Positions 25,720 to 33,665 of a stretch of DNA of 64,000 nucleotides are shown here, in pieces; positions within the stretch are counted from its first letter, which is position 1; every line of letters begins with the position of its first letter. The notes under the pieces are model-generated. The model saw only the letters and a program-made list of their open reading frames with translations, did not search any database and had not been told where the DNA came from. The stretch comes from Streptomyces europaeiscabiei (GTDB lineage Bacteria > Actinomycetota > Actinomycetes > Streptomycetales > Streptomycetaceae): positions 1,612,001-1,676,000 of the forward strand of contig NZ_CP107841.1 of assembly GCF_036346855.1 (NCBI RefSeq). Reading direction: 5' to 3'. The translations under genes and the position numbers were made by a program.

Positions 25720-26732
25720 CCGCCGTCCAGCTGCTGATCGGTTTCGCGACGCTGGTCGTCAACGCCTTCTTCGTGGGCGCCGAGTTCGCCTTGATCTCCG
25801 TACGCCGCAGCCAGATCGAACCGTACGCCGAGCAGGGCGACCGGCGGGCGCGCAGCGTGCTGTGGGGTCTGCAGCACGTGTCCGCGCTGATGGCGGCCGC
25901 GCAGCTCGGCATCACCCTGTGCACCCTGGTTCTCGGTGTGGTCGCGGAGCCCGCGATCGAACACCTGCTGGAACCGCTGTTCCACGCGATGGGCGTGCCG
26001 GAGGGCGCGGGCCACGTGGTGTCCTTCGTGATCGCCCTGGCACTCGCCACCTACCTCCACATGCTGCTCGGCGAGATGGTGCCGAAGAACATCGCCCTCG
26101 CGGAGCCGGTGCGCAGCGCCCTGCTGCTCGGCCCGCCGCTGGTGACGCTGTCGCGCGCGCTGCGCCCGGTGATCTTCACGATCAACGCCTTCGCCAACGC
26201 CCTGCTGAAGCTGATGCGGATCGAGACGAAGGACGAGGTCACGGCGGCCTTCTCGGACACCGAACTCGCCCGTCTGGTCCGGGACTCCAGCAAGGCCGGA
26301 CTCATCGACGACCGCGCGCAGGAACGGCTGCGCGACGCGCTGGAGCTGGGCCGCCGGCCCGTGCGCGACGTCGTGCTCCCGCTGGAGCGGGTCGTCTACG
26401 CGGGCATGGGTGTCACCCCGGAGGAGCTGGAGAGGCTGTCGGCCGAGTCCGGGTTCTCCCGCTTCCCCGTGGTCGACGAGGGGCGCCGGATCGTGGGCTA
26501 CCTCCATGTGAAGGACGCGCTCGACGCGACGCCGCGCGACGTGCCGTTCTCCGTCCGGGACATGCGGTCCATCGCCCGGGTCAGGGAGACCACACCGCTG
26601 GACGACGTGCTCTCCGCGATGCGGCGCAGCCGGACGCACCTGGCGGCCGTACTGGGCGAGGACGGGCGGCTCGCGGGCATCGTGACCATGGAGGACGTGC
26701 TGCGGGAGCTGTTCGGACAGCCGACCGTGTGA
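25716..26732 (+). CDS. CNNM/CBS membrane protein, short form
   Basis: 338 residues, a paralogue of the preceding protein with the DUF21 membrane domain (LLIGFATLVVNAFFVGAEFALISVRRSQIEPYAEQG) and a CBS pair (RDVVLPLERVVYAGMGVT ... LAAVLGEDGRLAGIVTMEDVLRELFGQ), but no CorC_HlyC domain. Translationally coupled to its longer partner. The pair probably forms a heteromeric ion-handling complex, as adjacent long and short copies are frequent in actinomycetes. Confidence 0.92.
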   Translation: MTAVQLLIGFATLVVNAFFVGAEFALISVRRSQIEPYAEQGDRRARSVLWGLQHVSALMAAAQLGITLCTLVLGVVAEPAIEHLLEPLFHAMGVPEGAGHVVSFVIALALATYLHMLLGEMVPKNIALAEPVRSALLLGPPLVTLSRALRPVIFTINAFANALLKLMRIETKDEVTAAFSDTELARLVRDSSKAGLIDDRAQERLRDALELGRRPVRDVVLPLERVVYAGMGVTPEELERLSAESGFSRFPVVDEGRRIVGYLHVKDALDATPRDVPFSVRDMRSIARVRETTPLDDVLSAMRRSRTHLAAVLGEDGRLAGIVTMEDVLRELFGQPTV

Positions 26733-26842
26733 CCTTCCGGGGCCCCGCCCGAGGTGGAGCGGGCCAGGCGAGGGGGCCGGGGTGACGGACCGGGGAGGCC
26801 GACCGACCACCAGGTATGTGAACGCGTTAGCATCGTTCCGCC

Positions 26843-27682
26843 ATGCAGACGAATCCCACATACTCCAGCCTTGTCACCCTCGGCGACTCCTTCACCGAGG
26901 GCATGTCCGACCTCCTCCCCGACGGTTCGTACCGGGGCTGGGCGGATCTCCTCGCGGGCCGCATGGCCGCGCGGACGCCCGGCTTCCGGTACGCCAACCT
27001 CGCGGTGCGCGGAAAGCTGATCGGACAGATCGTCGCCGAGCAGGTGGAGGCCGCGGCCGCGATGGAGGCGGACGTGATCACGCTGGTCGGCGGCCTGAAC
27101 GACACCCTCCGGCCCAAGTGCGACATGGGCAGGGTGCGCGCTCTCCTGGAAGAGGCCGTGGAGCGCCTCGCCCCCTCCTGCAAACAGCTCGTCCTGATGC
27201 GCAGCCCCGGTCGTCAGGGGCCCGTTCTGGAGCGGTTCCGGCCACGCATGGAGGAACTGTTCCACTGCATCGACGAGCTGGCCGCCCGGCACGGCGCCCT
27301 CGTCGTCGACCTGTACGGCGTTCCCTCGCTGGCCGATCCCCGTACGTGGGACGTGGACCGGCTGCACCTGACACCCGACGGGCACCGCCGGGTCGCCGAA
27401 GCGGTCTGGCAGAGCCTCGGCTACGACGTGGAGGACGCGGAGTGGCGGACGCCGATGCCCGTGACGTCGCCGCCCGGGTGGACCGCCCGGCAGGTGGCCC
27501 ACGCGCGGTTCGCCCGACAGTTCCTGCTGCCGTGGATCGTCCGTCGCCTCACGGGCCGCTCCTCGGGGGACGGCCGGACAGGCGCCCAGTTCAGCGCTGA
27601 GCTGGGCAAAGCCTTCTGGATCACCCCTGTCGACCCCACAGATCCCGGCCCTGTGACGGGCTGGCGACGGGTGGAGCCCTGA
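26843..27682 (+). CDS. SGNH/GDSL hydrolase with 3' end replaced by an insertion
   Basis: 279 residues in the present frame. All SGNH blocks are intact: block I LVTLGDSFTEG, block II Gly in NLAVRGK, block III GGLND, and block V DRLHLTPDGH. Up to about residue 243 (RSSGDG) the protein looks native. The final 36 residues (RTGAQFSAEL...RRVEP) are encoded by inserted DNA, and the native tail MSAKRPELLPYEGPLA is stranded at about 31683-31733. The enzyme is probably still active. It follows the CNNM pair and precedes DUF4326 and purB in the ancestral order. Confidence 0.88.
   Translation: MQTNPTYSSLVTLGDSFTEGMSDLLPDGSYRGWADLLAGRMAARTPGFRYANLAVRGKLIGQIVAEQVEAAAAMEADVITLVGGLNDTLRPKCDMGRVRALLEEAVERLAPSCKQLVLMRSPGRQGPVLERFRPRMEELFHCIDELAARHGALVVDLYGVPSLADPRTWDVDRLHLTPDGHRRVAEAVWQSLGYDVEDAEWRTPMPVTSPPGWTARQVAHARFARQFLLPWIVRRLTGRSSGDGRTGAQFSAELGKAFWITPVDPTDPGPVTGWRRVEP
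27584..27607. repeat. Near-perfect 24-bp palindrome at the left end of the cassette
   Basis: GCCCAGTTCAGC followed directly by GCTGAGCTGGGC, one mismatch over 24 bp. It lies inside the present SGNH reading frame, 10 bp from the insertion joint. Confidence 0.6.
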
Positions 27683-27887
27683 CCCGGAGCCCCGCCCGGC
27701 TGCCATGCGCCGACTTGAACGCGGGGCGTTGGCTTCGACCTGGCACACGAGGGCATCCTCCTCGACCAGGTGCACCCGCTTCGGACCACCCGCTGGGCCG
27801 ACGATGCCGAAGGCGCGGCCTCTCCGGCAGTGCTGCTCGCATCCTGATCACCGCGACGGAGCGGCGGCCGTCCCACGGGAAGCAGTC

Positions 27888-28283
27888 ATGAACGAACGCG
27901 ACGTCCTGCTCAACGAGCTCGTGCAGGGGCTGCGCCCGATGCCAGAGGGCATCGAATGGTTCGACAGCCTCGGCCACGAAGAGCAGTCCGAGGTGCTGTT
28001 GTTCCTGCGCCGTCACTGCGTCCAGGCGCGCGCCGTCACAGAGGATGCACCGGAGAGCATCCGCCGTGCCGAGCTGCGCCCGACGCATACGCCCGCAGTG
28101 CTGATCTCACGAGGCCGGATGGACGAGCAACTGGGAAAGATCGCCGGTCTCACGCCTCTCGACGAACGCCGCAAGGCGTTCAGGCTGCTGATCGCCGTGC
28201 TCACGATTGCCGACGCGCGGCGCCGCGAGCGTTTCTGTTCCGGCGGCTGCAATCACTGGTGGCACGGGCTGTCCGTCGCCTGA
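27888..28283 (+). CDS. DUF5958 family protein
   Basis: 131 residues. It closely matches my memory of DUF5958: start MNERDVLLNELVQGLRPMPEGIEWF, central ESIRRAELRPTHTPAVLI, and C-terminal RRKAFRLLIAVLTIADARRRERFCSGGCNHWWHGLS. Predicted soluble and helical. The family is restricted largely to streptomycetes, often beside mobile or accessory genes, with no known function. ATG 27888 is chosen; an upstream in-frame start lacks support. It lies 132 bp before the radical SAM gene on the same strand. Confidence 0.85.
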   Translation: MNERDVLLNELVQGLRPMPEGIEWFDSLGHEEQSEVLLFLRRHCVQARAVTEDAPESIRRAELRPTHTPAVLISRGRMDEQLGKIAGLTPLDERRKAFRLLIAVLTIADARRRERFCSGGCNHWWHGLSVA

Positions 28284-28415
28284 CAACCCAGCACCGCACT
28301 CCTGAAAGTCAGCGACAGGGCGGGGCGTACGTTGACGACGGATCGGATCAGGACACCGCGTTCCGCCTGCAGTTCGGCCCGTGTCGTCCGGGTCCCGTTC
28401 CTGCATGATGACGAC

Positions 28416-29756
28416 ATGAACCATGGCGACCAGCGCTTCCACGTCATCGTGCTGTCGAACTTCGCGAAGGGCTTCGACAAGTACGCGTTCGCTTACGGTA
28501 AGGCCGGGATTCCGGAGAGTACCTATCCCGACCGGTTCCACCTGCTGACCCGCGCGGAGTTGGGAATCGGCATCGCCAAGGCGCGGGGCCTGCTGGACCG
28601 CCTGGCCATTCCCGGCGACCGGCTGCTGGTGCTGGAAACCACGGTGGACCCCGACAAGTTGGTGCCCAACCTGTCGACCGGTCTCGGTATGGAACTGCAC
28701 GAGGCTCGCATCCGGTTGTCAGCGGTCCACGAGCTCGACCAGGCAGGCGACGAGTTCACTGTGCGCCCGACGACCGTCGAGGATGCGATGGCGGCCTCCC
28801 TGCACCTGCACGGATCGGCACAGCGTCGCTATGCCGACACGCGACCGCGCTCGGTGTCGCTTCTGCCGGTCGCCTCCGCCTGCCAGGCCCGGTGTTCGTT
28901 CTGCTTCTCCTCGGCTTCGATCTCCAGCGACCAGGCGCCGGCCCGGGTCCCGTGGGACGCGGTCGCCCAGTGGCTGGAGCTCGCCCGTGCGGCGGGCGCC
29001 GAGCGTGCGGTGATCACCGGCGGCGGGGAGCCCACGCTCATACCGTTCGAACAGCAGCTGCGACTGGTGTCCGCCTGCTCGGCGGCCTTCCCGAAGGTCG
29101 TCCTGATCACCAACGCGCACACCCTGGCGAAAGGCCTGCACGCTGACCGGGCCGACCGCCTCGCAGCCCTGAGCGCCGCGGGCCTGAGCGTGCTGGCGGT
29201 CTCCCGGCACCATCACGACGACGCCGTCAGCGAGCGGCTGATGATGCTGCGCACACCGGTGAGATCCGTGATCGACACCTGGCGCGTGGAACGTGACCGC
29301 TGGCCGGGGCTGCGGACGAGGCTGATCTGCGTGCTCCAGCACGGCGGCGTCGCCGACGCGGCCGGGGTCGCCGACTACCTTTCGTGGGCCGCGGCTCTCG
29401 GTGTCGAGGAAGTCTGCTTCAAGGAGCTCTACGTATCCACCAGCACCGAGTCGCTCTACTTCGACCGCGCCGCCAACGTGTGGAGCCGAGAGCACCAGGT
29501 GTCGCTGTCCGTCGTCACCCGGTTCGCCGAGCAGCACGGCTTCGAACTGGCGAGCCGCCTGCCCTGGGGGGCACCGGTCTACCACGGCAGTTGGGACGGG
29601 CGGCCGATACGGATCGCCGCTTACACCGAGCCCAGCCTGCTCTGGGAACGCACCAGCGGGATCGCCCGCAGCTGGAACGTCATGGCCGACGGACGCTGCT
29701 ACGCCTCCCTGGAAGACCGGGCCAGCGAGATCGTGCCGGAAGGCGCGGCGGCGTGA
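28416..29756 (+). CDS. Radical SAM protein with a novel N-terminal domain
   Basis: 446 residues. The radical SAM cluster motif is Cys156-x3-Cys160-x2-Cys163 (ACQARCSFC), followed by the SAM-binding GGGEPTL (residues 202-208). The first 140 residues (NFAKGFDKYAFAYGKAG ... LHLHGSAQRRY) match no domain I recognise. Late cysteines in GVEEVCFKEL and ADGRCYASLED hint at a partial twitch-like extension, but there are too few for a full SPASM domain. No precursor peptide gene is visible. ATG 28416 fits best; the frame opens at 28332. The stop overlaps the aminotransferase start (GTGA). Confidence 0.85.
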   Translation: MNHGDQRFHVIVLSNFAKGFDKYAFAYGKAGIPESTYPDRFHLLTRAELGIGIAKARGLLDRLAIPGDRLLVLETTVDPDKLVPNLSTGLGMELHEARIRLSAVHELDQAGDEFTVRPTTVEDAMAASLHLHGSAQRRYADTRPRSVSLLPVASACQARCSFCFSSASISSDQAPARVPWDAVAQWLELARAAGAERAVITGGGEPTLIPFEQQLRLVSACSAAFPKVVLITNAHTLAKGLHADRADRLAALSAAGLSVLAVSRHHHDDAVSERLMMLRTPVRSVIDTWRVERDRWPGLRTRLICVLQHGGVADAAGVADYLSWAAALGVEEVCFKELYVSTSTESLYFDRAANVWSREHQVSLSVVTRFAEQHGFELASRLPWGAPVYHGSWDGRPIRIAAYTEPSLLWERTSGIARSWNVMADGRCYASLEDRASEIVPEGAAA

Positions 29757-30769
29757 GGTTCGAGGAGTTCCAGGAATTCCGGCAGCGCCGGCTCAGTGCT
29801 TCCTCGTCGCTTCTGGACTCCGCCGAGACCAACGTGTACCGGGCGCTCGCTCCGATGCGACCGGCACCGCCGGCCGACATGAGTACGGTGCACCGGTGCG
29901 ATCTCGCCCGTGCCTGGCTGGGGCGCTTCGAGCTGCCGGAAGAGTGGTCCGGCCACGCCATGGTCTGTCGCGGGGTCCGGCACGGGCTCGGTGTGGTGTT
30001 CCACTGGCTGCGCGCCGTGCAGGCGCGGTTGTGGCTGCCCAGTGACGTGTACCCGGTCTACTTCGAGCTGGCCCGCGCTGCGGGCCTGGCGCCCGCGTCC
30101 TACCCGACACTGCCGGCGCCTGCTCTGCCGAGGTCGCCGGCGGACGACCGGCCCGAATACCTGCTGCTCGCCAACCCCAGCAAGCCGCTCGGCCGATACC
30201 TGTCCGATGCCGAGTGCGCCACGGTGATCTCGTGGTTGCGGGAATCACCCCGCCGTCGCCTGCTGATCGACAGCGTCTACGACCTGGGAGCCCCGTTCGC
30301 TGCAGGCACACGGGTACTGCTGGACACCGGTCGTGCGGTCCTACTGCATTCGGTCACCAAGGGATGGCTGTGGCCCCGCACATTCGGCGTGGTCCTGCTG
30401 GGTCCGGCGCACGCCGAATTGGCCGAAGCGTTCCGGGCTGATCCGCCGACGCCGGCACAGCTGAGGCTCGCCGACCGTCTGCTGACCGAGCACAGCGACG
30501 TACCCCGGCAGGTCGTCGACGAACTGGCCGCACGGGCTGAGCGGCTGTTCGAACGGTTGCCGGACGAGGTGCTCGGGGCGATTCCCACGGCGAGCCGGAC
30601 GTGTCCCGGCAACTACTTCTTCCCGGTTGAAATCCCCGCGGAGACGCTCCGGCGTGAGTGCGGCGTGCTCGCCGTGCCGGTCAGCGTGTTCGGGGAGAGC
30701 AGTTGGTCCGGCTCCATCCTGACCAGCCTTGCCGACGCTTTCGGCCCGCCGCCGACGGCGGCGCGATGA
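29753..30769 (+). CDS. PLP-dependent aminotransferase-like protein, fold type I
   Basis: 338 residues, GTG start overlapping the previous stop by 4 nt. Class I/II motifs: NPSKPLG (141-147, the NPxxPxG loop), Asp173 and Tyr176 in LLIDSVYDLG (pyridine N and O3' contacts), and the Schiff-base lysine Lys203 in HSVTKGWLWPR. It is shorter than most class I enzymes and has an unusual N-terminal 130 residues, so the substrate pocket may be remodelled. The nearest general match is the HisC-like group. It likely acts on the product or substrate of the adjacent radical SAM enzyme. Confidence 0.85.
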   Translation: MRFEEFQEFRQRRLSASSSLLDSAETNVYRALAPMRPAPPADMSTVHRCDLARAWLGRFELPEEWSGHAMVCRGVRHGLGVVFHWLRAVQARLWLPSDVYPVYFELARAAGLAPASYPTLPAPALPRSPADDRPEYLLLANPSKPLGRYLSDAECATVISWLRESPRRRLLIDSVYDLGAPFAAGTRVLLDTGRAVLLHSVTKGWLWPRTFGVVLLGPAHAELAEAFRADPPTPAQLRLADRLLTEHSDVPRQVVDELAARAERLFERLPDEVLGAIPTASRTCPGNYFFPVEIPAETLRRECGVLAVPVSVFGESSWSGSILTSLADAFGPPPTAAR

Positions 30770-31575
30770 AGCCCCTGGAGGACCTGGCCGTATACGACGA
30801 TGCGGACTTCTACGATCAGGAGTTCGCCGCGCGCACCCACGACATCCCGTTCTTCCTCGGCCAAGCGGTCCGGGCGGGCGGTCCGGTCCTGGAGGTGGCC
30901 TGCGGAACCGGGCGCATCACCCTGCCGATCGCGCGGGCGGGTGTCGAGATCACCGGGCTCGACATCATGCCCTCGATGCTCGCGCGTGCCCGTCAGCGGG
31001 CCGAGGACGAGCGACTGGCAGTGGAGTGGCTGGAACAGGACTGCCGAGACATCCGCTCCGACAGGCGCTTCGCCCTGGTGTTCTCGGCGACCAACGCGAT
31101 GCAGCACCTGCACGACCTGGATTCCGTGGTCGCCTTCCTCGCCTCGGCGCGAAACGTACTGCGACCGGGCGGGACCCTGATCCTGGACGTGTTCAACCCC
31201 GACATGGCCAAGCTGTGCCGGCTCCCCGAGTCGCCCTACCACCACAAGTCGGTCGCGGACCGGGACGGGGCCAGGCTCGACGTGCGAGCGACGACCGGCT
31301 ACGACGCCGCCGCCCAGGTGCTGCGCTTCACGTTGGACTACCTACGCGACGGCGTGTGCGTACGCACCAAGAAAGTCAGCATGCGCTGCTTCTTTCCCGA
31401 GGAACTCCTGGCGCTCTGCCGGCTGGCCGGTCTCGACGTCGCGCAGCGCTACGGGGACTACGACCAATCCCTGTTCACGAGCACCTCGCCGAAGCAGCTC
31501 CTGTTCTGCCACTCCCGAACCGCCGACGGCCAGATCGGCGATCCGCCGCCGGTACCGGTCAGGCATCCGAGCTGA
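30766..31575 (+). CDS. Class I SAM-dependent methyltransferase of the cassette operon
   Basis: 269 residues. Motif I is VLEVACGTGRITLPIA (41-56), then ITGLDIMPSML and LVFSATNAMQHLHDLD, with RNVLRPGGTLILDVFNPDM as motif III. Its ATG overlaps the aminotransferase stop by 4 nt, so the three enzymes are translationally coupled. A small-molecule methyltransferase is likely; the tail ends in a proline-rich PPPVPVRHPS. Confidence 0.9.
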   Translation: MKPLEDLAVYDDADFYDQEFAARTHDIPFFLGQAVRAGGPVLEVACGTGRITLPIARAGVEITGLDIMPSMLARARQRAEDERLAVEWLEQDCRDIRSDRRFALVFSATNAMQHLHDLDSVVAFLASARNVLRPGGTLILDVFNPDMAKLCRLPESPYHHKSVADRDGARLDVRATTGYDAAAQVLRFTLDYLRDGVCVRTKKVSMRCFFPEELLALCRLAGLDVAQRYGDYDQSLFTSTSPKQLLFCHSRTADGQIGDPPPVPVRHPS

Positions 31576-31650
31576 GCCGGCCCCGCATTCCGGGCAACAT
31601 GCCTGTTCGGAGGCCGCACGAGCGGTGCTTCTCGCTGTCGCCCCCGCGCT

Positions 31651-31675
31651 CCGGACTGGTTGACCACCAGTCCGG
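31651..31675. repeat. Hairpin at the right end of the cassette
   Basis: Perfect 10-bp arms CCGGACTGGT / ACCAGTCCGG around TGACC, ending 2 bp before the right ACGGC. It may be a recombination signal or the terminator of the operon, which ends at 31575. Confidence 0.65.
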
Positions 31676-31677
31676 GT

Positions 31678-31733
31678 ACGGCATGTCCGCGAAGAGACCC
31701 GAGTTGCTGCCGTACGAAGGCCCACTAGCGTAG
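31678..31733 (+). pseudogene. Stranded 3' end of the SGNH hydrolase gene
   Basis: Encodes MSAKRPELLPYEGPLA and a TAG stop. In the frame of the SGNH gene, joined at ACGGC, it gives ...RSSGDG-MSAKRPELLPYEGPLA. There is no ribosome site or promoter of its own. It marks the right border of the cassette. Confidence 0.72.
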
Positions 31734-31758
31734 GGAGCCGCCGAACCGGGAGGCACGT

Positions 31759-32109
31759 GTGACCACGACCGTGATCAACCTCAAGGGCCGCATCCGCGAC
31801 TTCGGCCCCCGGCTGGAGTTCGCCCCCGGCGACCTGGTGTACATCGGCCGCCGCTGGACCATGGGCCACTGGGACCTGCCGCAGCATCCGCTGTTCAACC
31901 CGTTCCAGTACGACACCGAGAAGAAGAAACGCGACGGGACGCGGGCCGAGATCATGGCGAAGTACCGGGAGTATCTGATGGCCGACCCCGAGCTGCTGGC
32001 CCTGGTGCCGGAGCTGCGCGGGAAGACCCTGGCCTGCTGGTGCGCGCCGGAGCCCTGCCACGGGGACATCCTGGCGGAGATCGCCGACGCGTCGGGCTCC
32101 TCTTCGTAG
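31759..32109 (+). CDS. DUF4326 family protein
   Basis: 116 residues, GTG start with GGGAGG upstream. Conserved features are VYIGRRWTMGHWDLPQHPLFNPF, a central RAEIMAKYREYLM, and the terminal ELRGKTLACWCAPEPCHGDILAEIA with a Cys-Trp-Cys and Cys-His pair. Function unknown; the domain is also found in phage proteins. It keeps its usual place before purB. Confidence 0.9.
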   Translation: MTTTVINLKGRIRDFGPRLEFAPGDLVYIGRRWTMGHWDLPQHPLFNPFQYDTEKKKRDGTRAEIMAKYREYLMADPELLALVPELRGKTLACWCAPEPCHGDILAEIADASGSSS

Positions 32110-32150
32110 CTCTCTCGCAGGTCGTCGCAGGCGTTCGCACGTCCTTCGAC

Positions 32151-32180
32151 GGTCCCTTCGTAGGTTCCTCCGAAGGGACC
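32151..32180. promoter_or_regulatory. Stem-loop between DUF4326 and purB
   Basis: Perfect 10-bp arms GGTCCCTTCG / CGAAGGGACC with a 10-nt loop, 42 nt after the DUF4326 stop and 42 nt before the purB GTG. It could be a terminator or a control structure in the purB leader. There is no T-run. Confidence 0.5.
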
Positions 32181-32222
32181 CTCGGCGCTCGCCTGCACGA
32201 ATCGCCAGTAGAATCCGTACAC

Positions 32223-33665
32223 GTGACTTCCGCGCCAGCCAAGCCCCGCATCCCGAACGTCCTCGCCGGACGCTACGCCTCCACCGAGCTCGCCACGCTC
32301 TGGTCGCCCGAGCAGAAGGTGAGGCTCGAGCGGCAGCTCTGGCTGGCCGTGCTGCGGGCCCAGAAGGACCTCGGCATCGAGGTGCCGGACGAGGCGCTCG
32401 CCGACTACGAGCGGGTCCTCGACACCGTTGACCTGGCCTCCATCGCCGAGCGCGAGAAGGTCACGCGGCACGACGTGAAGGCGCGGATCGAGGAGTTCAA
32501 CGACCTCGCCGGGCACGAGCACGTGCACAAGGGCATGACGTCCCGCGACCTCACCGAGAACGTCGAGCAGCTGCAGATCCGGCTCTCGCTGGAGCTGGTC
32601 CGCGATCGTACGGTGGCGGTGCTGGCACGCCTCGGCAGGCTGGCCGGTGAGTACGGCGAGCTGGTCATGGCCGGCCGCTCGCACAACGTGGCCGCGCAGG
32701 CCACCACCCTCGGCAAGCGGTTCGCGACCGCCGCCGACGAGCTGCTCGTGGCGTACGGCCGGGTCGAGGAGCTGCTCGGCCGCTACCCGCTGCGCGGTAT
32801 CAAGGGCCCGGTGGGCACGGCTCAGGACATGCTGGACCTGCTGGGCGGGGACGCCGCCAAGCTGGCGGAGCTGGAGGACCGGATCGCCGGGCACCTCGGC
32901 TTCGCGCAGGCGTTCACCTCGGTCGGCCAGGTCTACCCGCGCTCGCTGGACTACGACGTGGTGACAGCCCTGGTGCAGCTGGCGGCGGCGCCGTCCTCGC
33001 TGGCGAAGACGATCCGGCTGATGGCCGGGCACGAGCTGGTGACCGAGGGCTTCAAGCCGGGTCAGGTCGGTTCGTCCGCCATGCCGCACAAGATGAACAC
33101 CCGCTCCTGCGAGCGCGTCAACGGCCTCATGGTCATCCTGCGCGGCTACGCCTCGATGACCGGCGAGCTGGCCGGCGACCAGTGGAACGAGGGCGACGTG
33201 TCCTGCTCGGTCGTGCGCCGGGTCGCGCTGCCGGACGCCTTCTTCGCGCTGGACGGCCTGCTGGAGACCTTCCTGACCGTCCTCGACGAGTTCGGCGCCT
33301 TCCCTGCCGTCGTCGCCCGTGAGCTGGACCGCTACCTGCCGTTCCTCGCCACGACCAAGGTACTGATGGGCGCGGTGCGCGCGGGCGTGGGCCGTGAGGT
33401 CGCGCACGAGGCCATCAAGGAGAACGCCGTCGCCTCCGCGCTCGCCATGCGCGAGCAGGGTGCCGAGCGCAACGAACTCCTCGACAAGCTCGCCGCCGAC
33501 GACCGCATCCCGCTGGACCGCGCCCAGCTGGACGCGCTGATGGCCGACAAGCTCTCCTTCACGGGCGCGGCGGCCGACCAGGTCGCCGTCGTCGTCGGCC
33601 GTATCGAGGAGATCGCGAAGCAGCGCCCGGAGGCCGCCGGCTACACACCGGGGGCGATCCTCTGA
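32223..33665 (+). CDS. purB: Adenylosuccinate lyase
   Basis: Fumarate-releasing lyase acting twice in purine synthesis (SAICAR and adenylosuccinate). 480 residues, GTG start. Fumarase-superfamily blocks are present: the HEHVHKGMTSRDLTENVEQ region, the signature GSSAMPHKMNTRSCERV, and the catalytic His in GRSHNVAAQATTLGKRF. Its stop overlaps the start of the mismatch glycosylase gene. Core metabolic gene and a good synteny anchor. Confidence 0.97.
   Translation: MTSAPAKPRIPNVLAGRYASTELATLWSPEQKVRLERQLWLAVLRAQKDLGIEVPDEALADYERVLDTVDLASIAEREKVTRHDVKARIEEFNDLAGHEHVHKGMTSRDLTENVEQLQIRLSLELVRDRTVAVLARLGRLAGEYGELVMAGRSHNVAAQATTLGKRFATAADELLVAYGRVEELLGRYPLRGIKGPVGTAQDMLDLLGGDAAKLAELEDRIAGHLGFAQAFTSVGQVYPRSLDYDVVTALVQLAAAPSSLAKTIRLMAGHELVTEGFKPGQVGSSAMPHKMNTRSCERVNGLMVILRGYASMTGELAGDQWNEGDVSCSVVRRVALPDAFFALDGLLETFLTVLDEFGAFPAVVARELDRYLPFLATTKVLMGAVRAGVGREVAHEAIKENAVASALAMREQGAERNELLDKLAADDRIPLDRAQLDALMADKLSFTGAAADQVAVVVGRIEEIAKQRPEAAGYTPGAIL

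Larger units (their letters stand above)
27570..31682. mobile_element. Acquired cassette of about 4.1 kb inserted in the SGNH gene
   Basis: Flanked by ACGGC at 27570-27574 and 31678-31682. Deleting the DNA from one repeat through the start of the other joins the SGNH frame exactly to 16 native-looking C-terminal codons, direct evidence for insertion. Both ends carry palindromes within about 30 bp (27584-27607 and 31651-31675), and the tips share CCGGAC(A/T)GG in inverted orientation. There is no transposase or integrase inside, so it is non-autonomous or was inserted by another route. Cargo: a DUF5958 gene and a radical SAM, aminotransferase and methyltransferase operon. Confidence 0.72.

Noticed and set aside
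27733..27846. Protein fragment FDLAHEGILLDQVHPL as a gene
   Set aside because: Too short and lacks a start; may be a remnant of another gene.
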